Numbered from the stretch's first letter, positions 31,771 through 40,824 are shown. The stretch is DNA of 64,000 bases from an uncultured Collinsella sp. (GCA_958423535.1 CATZRJ010000001.1:1-64000); one strand, 5' to 3'. The notes: a model not told the origin generated them from the sequence alone. A program made the numbers and translations.

Positions 31771-34755
31771 ATGGGCAACGCCATGCATCAATACGCCCTC
31801 TTTGGGACCGCACAATTTAAATACAATCAGACGATCACACATATATCGGACCAACACCGACAAATCGTCATTTGCAACAACGGTTCAGACGTACGCTACG
31901 CAACGCTAGAAGAGTGGGAAGAAGCTGGCGCTTTGTTCGATGAACGAGCGCAAATCGAGGGCATCGTCACCAGCGCGAGCCCAGCACGCGATAAACTCGA
32001 GCTCTTTCGCAGTCTCTTTACCGGGCGCAAAGATGTTTACGCTCATGGATATCGCAGAAAGGACGGGGGCATTGGCTATACGCCTGCTTGTGCTAATGAG
32101 TGGGAGCCAGGAATTTGCCCCAAAGCAGCCCATCAAAGAGTTAAATGCGTAGAATGCAGCAATCGCATCTTCCCGGAATTAAGCGATGCCGCAATCATTG
32201 CTCACTTTAAAGGCAACGATGACCGGTTCCGCGATGTCCTCGGGCAATATGTTCTCGATAGGAACTGCAACACGAAAGTTCTCGTCATCGATTTTGACAA
32301 AGCGGACTGGAAAGAGGCAACAAATGCCGTACGGCTTGTTGCAATACGACGGGGCATTAACGCCGCCGTTGAGCGCTCAAGGTCCGGCAACGGCGCCCAC
32401 ATCTGGTTTTTCTTCCTCGAGCCAATCAGCGCAAAGGCTGCCCGAGAGTTTGGAAGTTGCCTCATAACCGAAGCTGCGGCGCATAATAAGACAATCACGT
32501 TCGAGGCCTTTGATCGAATGCCACCCGCTCAGGCCACTATTCCCGATGGAGGCTTCGGAAACCTCATCGCACTCCCCTTTCAAGGCAAGGCGCAACGTGA
32601 AGGAAACAGTGTATTTGTAGACGAACAATTCAAGCCCTTTCCCGACCAATGGCTCTATCTATCACAAGTCCAGCTGATTCCGCGCTCGACGGCGCAAGAT
32701 CTGATTGAGGCCCCTGGAAACAACCCACACGGACCAGCAACAACTACGGTGGCAAACAAGGGCAAACGGTATGCCCAAAGACCACGAAAGCGACTACCAC
32801 TCACATCGCGGGACTTTCCCTCATCGCTGTCCGTTATTCAAGCCGATATGCTGTACATCCCCGAGAAGTCTCTGAGTCTAGCAGCTCAAATGGAAATCCG
32901 CGGACTTGCGACATTTGCCAATCCGGCATTCTATCGCGCGCAGTCCATGCATCAATCAGTATTCGGCAAACCGCGACTCATAGACCTTAGCGAACTGAGA
33001 GATGGCCATGTTGCAATTCCCCGGGGCTGCAAAACTCAACTTGAGCAGCTAGTTCAAGAGACCGGCGTTACCGCCCACTATTCAGACGAGCGCAAATCGG
33101 GTAATCCGATTGTTATGGCATTTAAAGGAGTCCTTCGCCCTGAGCAGCAAATCGCCGCTGATCAGATGCTCATATACGAAGACGGAATCATGTCCGCGCC
33201 GACAGGCTTCGGTAAAACAGTCGTCGGAGCTTATCTTATTGCATCCATTGGTCTTCCAACGCTCGTCATCGTTCCCAAAACCGCACTCATAACCCAATGG
33301 AAATCCCAGCTCGAGCGATTTATCGACATTACGGACAACAGGGAGCCCGTCCGAACCCCAAAAGGACGAATCAGCAAAAGGCAGCCTCCGGTCATCGGAC
33401 AAATAGGAGGGGGCAAAATGGCCGTAAGCGGCCTCGTCGACATCGCTTCGTTCCAGTCGTTATCTGGCAAAGACCGCCAAACCGGAGAGCCGATAGTTAA
33501 GGGCCTTGTTCGTAATTACGGCCTCATTATCTGCGACGAATGCCACCATGCCGCCGCACCACAGCTCGAGCTTATTCTCAAGTCCGCCCCGGCCAAATAC
33601 GTATACGGCCTTTCTGCGACGCCCGAACGATCCGACGGCCTTACGCGGGCGCTCTCCATGCTCTGCGGCCCGCTCCGTTATGTTATCGATCCAAAAGCGC
33701 AAGCGATTCAGCAGGGCATCCAGCGCATCGTACGGCCTCGTTTTACTGGAATTCGACTACCCGCCTACGAGCCAGGCGCAAACTTCAATCAGATTCTCGA
33801 CCTGCTGTGCACGCATGCAGCTAGAAACGAATTGATTGTCAACGACGCTATTGAAGCTGCGTCAAACGGCCGGCATCCGCTCGTGCTGACTAAAAGGAAA
33901 AAGCATGCCGAGGAGCTGTTCGGGATGCTCAAAAACCAAGGACACGAACCCGTTCTCCTGACCGGGGAAATCGACGCCAAAGAAAGAAAAACGATACTGA
34001 GCAGTCTTCCCCGCTTCGAGCATGAACATCGAATCATCGTCGCCACCGAAAGCCTTTTGGGCGAGGGCTTCGATCTGTCCTACCTTGACACCCTACTCAT
34101 TGCCACGCCGATATCGTGGGACGGCAGCATCACGCAGCAGGCGGGCAGGCTCCATAGAAGCCACGAGGGCAAGCGACGGGTTGAGATATTCGACTACGTT
34201 GATTTATCTATACCCATGCTCGCCCGCATGTACCAGAAGAGACTCAAGACCTACGCCAAGCTCGGGTACGAAGTCTACGTGACCGGAGGCAGCGAGCAGT
34301 CCGATCAAAACATTCTCATAGAACCGGCTAATGCCGTAGAGACTCTGGTTGAAGACATCGTTGGTGCCGCCAAGAGCATCTTCATTGCCGCGCCCTACGC
34401 ATCCGCCGCCTGCCTCGCAAAGCTCGGCGATGCAATCAAAGGTGCCACTGCCCGAGGGATTGCTCTTGAGTTTTTCATTGCCTCGACTCCGCGCGAAAAT
34501 GCAAGCGAGACTTTGGCAGAAATGAACGTCGAGCATGCCATTAGAGCAGAAGGACGTTTGTGTGCAGCGATAATTGACGAAGAAACTATCTGGTACGGAA
34601 CGATCCCGCTACTAGCTTTCCCCAAGAAAGAAGACTGCAGCATCAGGTTCAAAAACAGCGGGATCGCAGCGGAGCTCTTAGACGAAATCAACCACAAGGG
34701 AAAGCCAGATGCCACGTCAACAGGCAGGACATCCCCACCACTTGCGGTGGAATAG
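31771..34755 (+). CDS. Archaeo-eukaryotic primase fused to SF2 helicase and PLD-like domain (TOTE conflict-system type)
   Basis: A 994-residue protein. Residues about 75-135 form a zinc-binding region (Cys 107, 116, 126, 129). The archaeo-eukaryotic primase domain follows, with the catalytic DFD (Asp 174 and 176) and GNGAHIWFFF (His 210). A superfamily 2 helicase occupies about 450-830: Walker A APTGFGKT (about 476), CDECHH (about 587), LSATPER (about 614) and QQAGRLHR (about 788). The last 150 residues resemble a degenerate phospholipase D domain with no clear HKD motif. This matches the primase-helicases of the TOTE conflict systems, thought to act in biological conflicts. I chose ATG 31771 (AAGGA upstream) over a TTG at 31735. 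Its stop codon lies inside a family A repeat, and the gene is lower in GC than core genes. Confidence 0.85.
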   Translation: MGNAMHQYALFGTAQFKYNQTITHISDQHRQIVICNNGSDVRYATLEEWEEAGALFDERAQIEGIVTSASPARDKLELFRSLFTGRKDVYAHGYRRKDGGIGYTPACANEWEPGICPKAAHQRVKCVECSNRIFPELSDAAIIAHFKGNDDRFRDVLGQYVLDRNCNTKVLVIDFDKADWKEATNAVRLVAIRRGINAAVERSRSGNGAHIWFFFLEPISAKAAREFGSCLITEAAAHNKTITFEAFDRMPPAQATIPDGGFGNLIALPFQGKAQREGNSVFVDEQFKPFPDQWLYLSQVQLIPRSTAQDLIEAPGNNPHGPATTTVANKGKRYAQRPRKRLPLTSRDFPSSLSVIQADMLYIPEKSLSLAAQMEIRGLATFANPAFYRAQSMHQSVFGKPRLIDLSELRDGHVAIPRGCKTQLEQLVQETGVTAHYSDERKSGNPIVMAFKGVLRPEQQIAADQMLIYEDGIMSAPTGFGKTVVGAYLIASIGLPTLVIVPKTALITQWKSQLERFIDITDNREPVRTPKGRISKRQPPVIGQIGGGKMAVSGLVDIASFQSLSGKDRQTGEPIVKGLVRNYGLIICDECHHAAAPQLELILKSAPAKYVYGLSATPERSDGLTRALSMLCGPLRYVIDPKAQAIQQGIQRIVRPRFTGIRLPAYEPGANFNQILDLLCTHAARNELIVNDAIEAASNGRHPLVLTKRKKHAEELFGMLKNQGHEPVLLTGEIDAKERKTILSSLPRFEHEHRIIVATESLLGEGFDLSYLDTLLIATPISWDGSITQQAGRLHRSHEGKRRVEIFDYVDLSIPMLARMYQKRLKTYAKLGYEVYVTGGSEQSDQNILIEPANAVETLVEDIVGAAKSIFIAAPYASAACLAKLGDAIKGATARGIALEFFIASTPRENASETLAEMNVEHAIRAEGRLCAAIIDEETIWYGTIPLLAFPKKEDCSIRFKNSGIAAELLDEINHKGKPDATSTGRTSPPLAVE

Positions 34756-34807
34756 GGACTGTTTTTTGGCGTATCAGCCGCCAATCAATCCCTATTCCAC
34801 CGCAAGT
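34740..34807. repeat. Family A palindromic repeat, copy 4, overlapping a gene end
   Basis: Arms ACTTGCGGTGGAATAGGGA (34740-34758) and TCCCTATTCCACCGCAAGT (34789-34807) pair perfectly over 19 bp. The left arm encodes the last residues (LAVE) and the TAG stop of the TOTE-type protein. It ends 14 bp before the stop codon of the convergent YafQ toxin gene, so it may terminate both. Confidence 0.88.
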
Positions 34808-34820
34808 TAAAAGCGAGTGG

Positions 34821-35129
34821 CTAGCTCAGTGGGCCCTGGAACAATTCTTGATGCGAACCCATTCTGACCAGTCGAATCACCGGATTAGTTTTATGCGGCA
34901 GGTAGAGAACGACCACGTCGATCAGGCCGTCGGATAGATGGAAGTCGATGTGCCCGTTGTAGTTGCCGCCCGGGTTGGAGAGCTCGTGGGCACCGTACTC
35001 CGCCGGAAGCGAACCATGTGCCGCAAGCTCGGCAACTGCCGCCTTAAACTCGGTTTTTAGCTGCGGATGACTCTGCATCGTTCGCTTGTAGTCAGCCTTA
35101 AACTGAGCCTCGACCTTAATCTCAAACAT
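34821..35129 (-). CDS. YafQ/RelE-family mRNA interferase toxin
   Basis: A 102-residue type II toxin of the RelE/YafQ superfamily. The N-terminus (FKADYKRTMQSHPQL), the central NYNGHIDFHLS with the family's HxD, and the C-terminal VIRLVRMGSHQELF are typical of YafQ-like ribosome-dependent endoribonucleases. It starts 3 bp after the antitoxin stop on the same strand. The pair lies next to the TOTE-type gene and a palindromic repeat. Its activity is inferred; no catalytic residue looks missing, although the final helix is short. Confidence 0.88.
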   Translation of the reverse strand: MFEIKVEAQFKADYKRTMQSHPQLKTEFKAAVAELAAHGSLPAEYGAHELSNPGGNYNGHIDFHLSDGLIDVVVLYLPHKTNPVIRLVRMGSHQELFQGPLS

Positions 35130-35132
35130 CGC

Positions 35133-35432
35133 CTAGCCCTCATCGAGGAATGACATAAGCTCATCGGCGTTGTTGAATGACGGGCTATCGTCCGGCAGGA
35201 TTCCCAACTCATGAGCCTCGGCGATCACCATAGCGCGCCTCGTCGCCTCATTGGGCACCTCCGATCGACCCACAATCTCAAACGGAATCTTCTGCTGATT
35301 TACCAGCTGCCGAACAGCAAGGTTGAGATACGAATTGAGACTCAGACCAACCGAATCCAAGAAATCAGTCGCCTGCTCCTTGAGCCCCTCTTCGATGCGA
35401 ACCGTCGTAGGCTTAACCGTTGCAGTAGACAT
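35133..35432 (-). CDS. RelB/DinJ-family antitoxin
   Basis: A 99-residue antitoxin of the RelB/DinJ family. The N-terminal TTVRIEEGLKEQATDFL is a ribbon-helix-helix DNA-binding domain, and LSLNSYLNLAVRQLVNQQ continues it. The C-terminal part should wrap the YafQ-type toxin encoded 3 bp downstream. I chose ATG 35432, with AGGAGG upstream; the open frame extends further but has no ribosome site. It probably represses its own promoter, located just upstream at about 35440-35530. Confidence 0.88.
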   Translation of the reverse strand: MSTATVKPTTVRIEEGLKEQATDFLDSVGLSLNSYLNLAVRQLVNQQKIPFEIVGRSEVPNEATRRAMVIAEAHELGILPDDSPSFNNADELMSFLDEG

Positions 35433-35546
35433 ACGCAACCTCCTCGCTCTCGTCTTTTGCATCAGTATACCCAATATAAATGGCAAACTGACGTTAGATA
35501 GCATCAGATTGCCATACATATTCATGTCGCGGTGGGCACGATTGCT

Positions 35547-36305
35547 CTACATCAGCCCACTTAGGGCAATGTCGACGGCCTCGTTGAGGTCATCGGCGAT
35601 ATGCACCAGCTCGGGATCGAGCGGGCTGATCATACCGGCGTCCATCACCGGGCCGTTGAGCCAGTCGAACAGGCCCTGCCAGTATTCGGTGCCCACCAAA
35701 ACGAGCGGCATGCGCTTGACCTTGTGCGTCTGCACCAGTGTGAGCACCTCGAACATCTCGTCGAGTGTGCCAAACCCGCCGGGGAACACGATGGCACCCG
35801 AGCTGTATTTGACAAACATGGTCTTGCGCACAAAGAAGTAGCGGAAGTCCATGCCAAGGTTCACGTATTTGTTGAGCCCGTGCTCGTGCGGCAGCTCGAT
35901 ACCCAAGCCGACCGACTTGCCGTTGGCGCTCGCCGCTCCCCTGTTGGCCGCCTCCATGATGCCAGGGCCGCCGCCGGTGATAACCGCCACGCCGCGCTGC
36001 GCGATCTTGCGGCCGACCGTGCGCGCCGCCTTGTAGAGCGGATCGGTCTTGGGCGTGCGGGCGCTCCCGAAAATGGTCACCGCAGGCCCGAGCTCGGCAA
36101 GCGCGCCGAAGCCATCGACAAACTCGGCCTGAATGCGCAGCACGCGCCAGGGGTCGGCATGCAGCCAGTCGGTCGAATCTTCGGGTGCCAGCAGGTTGGC
36201 GTAGGTGTTGTCCTTAGGAATCATGGGGCCGCGCATGACCACGGGGCCGCGGCGGTACGTCTCGTCGTAGGCGGGCTCGCCCTCGACGTTCTCATTCTTA
36301 ATCAT
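35547..36305 (-). CDS. LOG family protein (TIGR00730 Rossmann fold)
   Basis: A 252-residue LOG-family protein with the hallmark motif GGGPGIMEAANRGA (about 129-142) and PGGFGTLDEMFEVL (about 187-200). LOG enzymes release free cytokinin-type bases from N6-modified nucleotide 5'-monophosphates and may more generally act as nucleotide phosphoribohydrolases. The first 60 residues are an N-terminal extension common in actinobacterial members. ATG 36305 has AGGAGT upstream. The nearest upstream gene on the same strand is tgt, 210 bp away. Confidence 0.88.
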   Translation of the reverse strand: MIKNENVEGEPAYDETYRRGPVVMRGPMIPKDNTYANLLAPEDSTDWLHADPWRVLRIQAEFVDGFGALAELGPAVTIFGSARTPKTDPLYKAARTVGRKIAQRGVAVITGGGPGIMEAANRGAASANGKSVGLGIELPHEHGLNKYVNLGMDFRYFFVRKTMFVKYSSGAIVFPGGFGTLDEMFEVLTLVQTHKVKRMPLVLVGTEYWQGLFDWLNGPVMDAGMISPLDPELVHIADDLNEAVDIALSGLM

Positions 36306-36515
36306 GGGTACTCCTATCGAAAACAGAAACGGGCGGGGTCGACGCCATGCGTCAAACACCCGCCCGAACATCAACCATTCGGTATGGTACCCACGATGCA
36401 TCAAGCGCTTGCAAGACATCGGTCAGCGGTCTTGCAGACCATGTTAGCGAACGCGACGACCGATCGCCGCTTGGCCTTTGCCGTTGCTCACGCCTCGCAA
36501 GCGTCCGCGCCGTCC

Positions 36516-37655
36516 TTAGTAATCCACCGCCGCGGGGCTGTTCATCCAGTCGCTCACGAACGCACCGTAGCGGCCCTCGATAATGGCCTGACGGGCACGC
36601 TGCATAAGGTTGAGCAGGTAGTAGATGTTGTGCATCGACAGCAGAATGCCGCCGAGCATCTCTTTCTGCGTGACCATGTGACGGATGAGCGCACGGCTGT
36701 AACCGCCTGTGCACACCGGGCAGGTGCAGGTGGGATCGATGGGACCGTCGTCGTGCGCAAAGCGCGCGTTGCGGAAGTTGAGGCGACCCTCGCTGGAGAA
36801 TGCCGTGCCCATGCGGCCGGTGCGCGTCGGCAGCACGCAGTCGAACATGTCGATGCCCACGCCCACGCCACGCACGAGCGTCGTCGGGTTGCCGACGCCC
36901 ATCAGGTAGCGCGGCTTGTGCTTGGGCATATACTCGCTCACGAGCGGTGCCAGGGTCTCGAACATGGTCTCGTGGTCCTCGCCCACCGAGTAGCCGCCGA
37001 TGCCGTAACCGGGGAAGTCGCCGCACTCCTCCAGATGACGCAGAGAGCGCAGGCGCAGATCCAGATGCATACCGCCCTGGACGATGCCAAAGAGCGCCTG
37101 GTCATCGCGGGTATGAGCCTTATAGCAACGCTCGGCCCACATGCTCGACAGCTCAACGGCGCGCTCGACGTAGGCGCGCGTGGCAGGATAGCCGGGGCAT
37201 TGGTCGAGCTGCATGCAGATGTCGGAGCCGAGCTTCATGGCGATTTCCATGTTGTCCTCGGGCGTCCAGAACACGTGACGACCGTCGTAGTCATTGACGA
37301 TAAAACGCACACCCTCGTCGGTGAGCTTGACGGCGTCGTTATGGCTAAAGACCTGGAAGCCGCCCGAGTCGGTAAGGATGGGGCCGTGCCAGTTCATAAA
37401 CTTGTGTAGGCCGCCCAGCTCGGCGATGGTGTCCTCGCCGGGGCGCATGGACAGGTGATAGGTATTGGCAAGCACGATCTGGGCGCCGAGCTGCTTGACG
37501 GTCTCGGTAGGGATGCCCTTGACGTTTGCCTTGGTGCCCACGGGCATAAAGATCGGCGTCTCGATGTCGCCGTGCGGGGTATGCAGCACGCCGGCACGCG
37601 CGTGCGTCGTCGGATCCTCGGCGATCAGGTCGAATTTAAAAAGGTTCTGGTCCAT
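36516..37655 (-). CDS. tgt: tRNA-guanine transglycosylase (queuine tRNA-ribosyltransferase)
   Basis: A 379-residue enzyme that exchanges guanine 34 of GU(N)-anticodon tRNAs for a queuosine precursor base. Visible marks are ILTDSGGFQVFS (about 93-104) with the catalytic Asp, the second Asp in GVGIDMFDCVLPTR (about 256-269) and the C-terminal zinc site CTCPVCTGGYSRALIRH (about 303-319). The length is typical of bacterial Tgt. ATG 37655 has AAGGAG upstream. queA and queH lie about 3.5 kb away on the same strand. The upstream gap contains the structured element at 37774-37950. Confidence 0.96.
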   Translation of the reverse strand: MDQNLFKFDLIAEDPTTHARAGVLHTPHGDIETPIFMPVGTKANVKGIPTETVKQLGAQIVLANTYHLSMRPGEDTIAELGGLHKFMNWHGPILTDSGGFQVFSHNDAVKLTDEGVRFIVNDYDGRHVFWTPEDNMEIAMKLGSDICMQLDQCPGYPATRAYVERAVELSSMWAERCYKAHTRDDQALFGIVQGGMHLDLRLRSLRHLEECGDFPGYGIGGYSVGEDHETMFETLAPLVSEYMPKHKPRYLMGVGNPTTLVRGVGVGIDMFDCVLPTRTGRMGTAFSSEGRLNFRNARFAHDDGPIDPTCTCPVCTGGYSRALIRHMVTQKEMLGGILLSMHNIYYLLNLMQRARQAIIEGRYGAFVSDWMNSPAAVDY

Positions 37656-37773
37656 AAACTGGAACTCCTTGGTTGCGGTTCATACGCAAACCATTATACG
37701 GGCAACCCGCAAGGAGCACCGACTCGACAGAAACTGGTGCATTAAACGACTACCCATGAGAGGCCTTCTGTCA

Positions 37774-37950
37774 GCAACGCAAACGCCGATGCTATGGCAC
37801 CGACAGCGAAAACCCGCCAGAGCGAGCAAGGTGCCTTGAAACAAGGCGGCATTGATCTTTTGATCATGCCGCCGAAGTTGAAAGGCAGATTGCCGCTCTG
37901 GCGGGTTTGCAGCGTCAACTGGTTACGCGGTTTGGTAAAACCGCGTAACC
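37774..37950 (-). other. Three-hairpin structured element, copy 1 (E1)
   Basis: Beginning 1 bp after the SDR stop codon there are a 13-bp hairpin (37921-37950, arm GGTTACGCGGTTT), a 14-bp outer stem (37811-37824 with 37894-37907) and an inner stem (37845-37857 with 37862-37873). Linkers such as GAAGTTGAA and CAGATTG are shared with the element at 40978-41147, while the stems differ in sequence but keep pairing. It could be a 3'-UTR RNA, a terminator array or a small mobile element. Confidence 0.7.
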
Positions 37951-37951
37951 A

Positions 37952-38752
37952 TTAGGGACGCTGGCCCATGCCACCCTCGAGGGTGACAGTCTCGCCATTC
38001 ATGTACTTAAAGTCAGGGCCGCAGAGCTGAACGACCACGCGGCCGATCTCCTTCTCGACGTCGCCATAGTGGCCCGCCGGCGGCATGTGGACGTTGGCCT
38101 TAAACGCCTCGGGATAGGCATCCTGGAAGTTTTCGAGCGCAGCGGTCCAAGCAAGCGGACACACGATGTTGACGTTGATGCCGTCCTTGCCCCACTCGTT
38201 GGCGGCAACGCGGGTCAAGCCGCGGATGCCTTCCTTGGCGGCGGCATAGCTGCACTGGCCGTAGTTGCCAAACAGGCCGGCGCCCGAGGCAAAGTTGACC
38301 ACGGAGCCCTTGGTCTCCTTCAGGTGCGGATAGGCCTTCTGCATGTACAGGTAGGTGGCATACAGGCCCGAGTAAATGGCCAGGTTAAACTGATCCATGG
38401 TGTGATCGGCAATGGTCACGCCCGAGGCACTGGCCTGAGCATTGTTGACGACGGCGTCGATGCGACCGAACTCCTCAATGGCCTTGTCGATAACGTTCTG
38501 GACGACGGCCTCGTTGTCCTGACCAGCCGAGACATCGGCCTGAACAGGCAGAACCTTGACGCCGTACTCAGCCTCGAGAGACTCCTTGGCGGCCTCAAGC
38601 TTAGCGACGTTGCGGCCAGTGATGACGAGGTTCGCGCCCTCCTTGGCAAAAGCGATATCGATGCCGTAGCCGATGGAGCCAGCGGAGCCGTCCTTGAGCG
38701 TGGCCTTGCCGCCGCCGGTAACGATTACGGTCTTACCAGTGAAAAGTCCCAT
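37952..38752 (-). CDS. Short-chain dehydrogenase resembling 12-alpha-hydroxysteroid dehydrogenase
   Basis: A 266-residue SDR oxidoreductase. The cofactor loop starts VIVTGGGKA (about 10-18), NNAQASASG is near 98-106, the catalytic Ser is in FASGAGLFG near 154 and the Tyr/Lys pair in CSYAAAKEG near 167-175. From memory, several stretches (YSGLYAT, GQCSYAAAKEGIRGL, LEGGMGQRP) closely resemble characterised clostridial 12-alpha-HSDHs that oxidise deoxycholate and cholate. Relative to these the cofactor loop has an extra insertion of about six residues (ATLKDGSAGS). ATG 38752 has AAAGGA upstream. The structured element E1 starts 1 bp after its stop. Other SDR substrates remain possible. Confidence 0.75.
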   Translation of the reverse strand: MGLFTGKTVIVTGGGKATLKDGSAGSIGYGIDIAFAKEGANLVITGRNVAKLEAAKESLEAEYGVKVLPVQADVSAGQDNEAVVQNVIDKAIEEFGRIDAVVNNAQASASGVTIADHTMDQFNLAIYSGLYATYLYMQKAYPHLKETKGSVVNFASGAGLFGNYGQCSYAAAKEGIRGLTRVAANEWGKDGINVNIVCPLAWTAALENFQDAYPEAFKANVHMPPAGHYGDVEKEIGRVVVQLCGPDFKYMNGETVTLEGGMGQRP

Positions 38753-39047
38753 ACGAAGTCCTTTCAAATCGCGACGGGCCAGCCCGTCGACTGCGCGCAT
38801 CCAACTTCACGCGCCAAAAGCTGAAATGCAACTTTAGCGGGTTCAAGTGAAAAATAAAGACCATGGCAGGCGAACGGTGCAACGTCTTTCGGCGAAGGGA
38901 ATGTCAAGCACGAACTGGACAAAGAGGCCGAATTTTTTGTCACCCAAACGAGTCATCGAACACGTTTTGAAACTTTGCTGCGGGGCGCGGGATGTCGGCG
39001 CGAGACTTTATCATAGGGTGACGAACAACGATGAGGAGCACATGCCT

Positions 39048-40811
39048 ATGACAGACGAGCTGGACCCCCAGACTCAACAGCATATTGATGATTCAGCAGA
39101 CGTCGCCGCAGATACTGACGCTGCGACCTGCAATGATACCGACATCGACGACGCCGCTCTGGACAACGACGCTGCGACGGAGATCCCTGCGGCCGAAGAC
39201 GCCGACGTGCAAAACGACGATTCGGCCGTTCAGGACGACGCCCCCGAAAAGGACGCCGCCCCGCAAGCAGCAGGCCCCATCGAGGTATCTTCGGAAGAAG
39301 AGCTTGATGCTGTCATGGATTCCATGATGGATGCTGTCAAAGCGATGAAGGATGCTGTCGCCGATGCCGACGTTGACGCCGAGGAAGAAGAGGCCGCCGA
39401 GGCCGCCTCGACCTTTGTACCCGGCGAGACCCCCGTTGCCGATCAGGGCAGCACTATGCCCTCGTTTCTGCAGCTCGAACATCCCACGATTGGCGCGGAC
39501 GCCGTCGACCCGCATGCAGCGGGCTTTTCTGTGATCGAAGGCGGCACCGGCAATATCGCCGCGCCGCAAACGACCGATGTGGACGCTGCCGACACCGGTC
39601 GCCCGGTCGCCCCGCACGCCTCCGCCGCGAGCCGCGACCTGGGAACTGCCGTCTCGAACACTGCGAACGCCGTGGGCGCCTTTATCGCGCAGGGAGCCTC
39701 GGCCATGCGCGAGATGAACGCCGCGAAAAAGGCACTCGCCGATGCCCGCGACCACCTGGCAGAGTTAGAGCAGCGCATTTCCGATCAGGCCGAGGAGCTC
39801 GAGACACGGCAGGATATCGCGGGGCGTTACGACCAGATTGTCGCCGACCAGCGCCAGGCAATCGCCACGGCACAAAAGACCGCTGCGGCCGCCGAGATTG
39901 ACCGCGATGCCCACGCCACCAAAGCGAATGAGCTCAAGGGCCAGCTCGAGCAAATGAAGGCAGAAGATGATGCAGCCGAGCGTCACCTGAAGGCTGCACT
40001 CGATGCCGTCGAGGCTCGCGAGGCGAGTTCACGCGAAACCGGTAACCGCCTGGTTCGTCGACTCGAAGATTCCAAGCGCATTCGCGACAAGGTGAAGGCC
40101 GAGCGCGACGCAGGTGTCGCCGCCGCACAGCAAACTGCCAACGCAACTCGTGCACAGCTCGAAACGCTGCGACGCGAGTATGCCGAGCTGCAGCGCAATC
40201 CTTCGGCGAACCCCGCCAATTACACCGTGCGCACCAGCGAGCTCTCGATGCAGATCTCCGATGCCGCCGATGCTCTGCGCAAGGCCGAGGAAGACATTCC
40301 ACGCGTGACCGCCGACCTTGAGCATTCGCTCGCCGCCGCCGAGCAGGCCGTCGAACAGGCACAGGCCCCCATCGCCGATGCCAAGCGCGCACACCAAGCC
40401 GTGACGACCGAGGCCGATGCCGCACGCGACGAACTTCAGACGGCTAAGACTGCCGCCGCGACGCGCCAGCGCGAACTGCGCGAGAAGATCGCCGCGCAGG
40501 ACAAGGCTCGTCGCGAGCAGGAGCAGGCCATCGCCAACGCCCAGGCGGACGCCGCACATGCGCAGTCGATTATCGAACAGGCGACCGAGGTGCACGACCA
40601 TCCCGAGATCACCGAGTCGCTCGCCGGATCCTTGGCGCGCGATAAGGCCGAGCACGCCGAAACCGAGCGCGAAGTGGCCCAGCTCGAGGCTACCGAGGAC
40701 GACGTACGAGAGCGCACCCGCGACTCACGCATCAAATTCACCGGCGCCATCGTCTGCATCATCGCCGTGATTCTGGTAATCATCCTGGTCTGGCTGTTCG
40801 CGAGCAAGTAA
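39048..40811 (+). CDS. Tail-anchored coiled-coil protein
   Basis: A 587-residue protein of unknown family. Residues 1-180 are acidic and of low complexity (Asp/Ala-rich). Residues about 220-555 are a long Ala/Glu/Lys-rich coiled coil in heptad-like pattern. The last 25 residues (TGAIVCIIAVILVIILVWLF) form one membrane helix with a short Lys-ended tail, so it is a C-terminally anchored cytosolic rod. There is no signal peptide. I chose ATG 39048, 9 nt after GAGGAG; ATG 39042 is 6 nt upstream. It may be a scaffold for cell-envelope or chromosome organisation, which is a guess. It stands alone and ends in a repeat-rich gap. Confidence 0.7.
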   Translation: MTDELDPQTQQHIDDSADVAADTDAATCNDTDIDDAALDNDAATEIPAAEDADVQNDDSAVQDDAPEKDAAPQAAGPIEVSSEEELDAVMDSMMDAVKAMKDAVADADVDAEEEEAAEAASTFVPGETPVADQGSTMPSFLQLEHPTIGADAVDPHAAGFSVIEGGTGNIAAPQTTDVDAADTGRPVAPHASAASRDLGTAVSNTANAVGAFIAQGASAMREMNAAKKALADARDHLAELEQRISDQAEELETRQDIAGRYDQIVADQRQAIATAQKTAAAAEIDRDAHATKANELKGQLEQMKAEDDAAERHLKAALDAVEAREASSRETGNRLVRRLEDSKRIRDKVKAERDAGVAAAQQTANATRAQLETLRREYAELQRNPSANPANYTVRTSELSMQISDAADALRKAEEDIPRVTADLEHSLAAAEQAVEQAQAPIADAKRAHQAVTTEADAARDELQTAKTAAATRQRELREKIAAQDKARREQEQAIANAQADAAHAQSIIEQATEVHDHPEITESLAGSLARDKAEHAETEREVAQLEATEDDVRERTRDSRIKFTGAIVCIIAVILVIILVWLFASK

Positions 40812-40824
40812 ACCAGCTGCCAAT

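Noticed and set aside
31202..31909. Two short plus-strand frames near the second MITE
   Set aside because: They run through the repeat and the MITE and have no ribosome site or conserved composition; the TOTE-type start at 31771 explains the coding sequence.
35440..35530. A strong promoter for the toxin-antitoxin pair
   Set aside because: A TATACT is present, but no -35 at a proper distance could be supported, so it was not listed as a separate feature.
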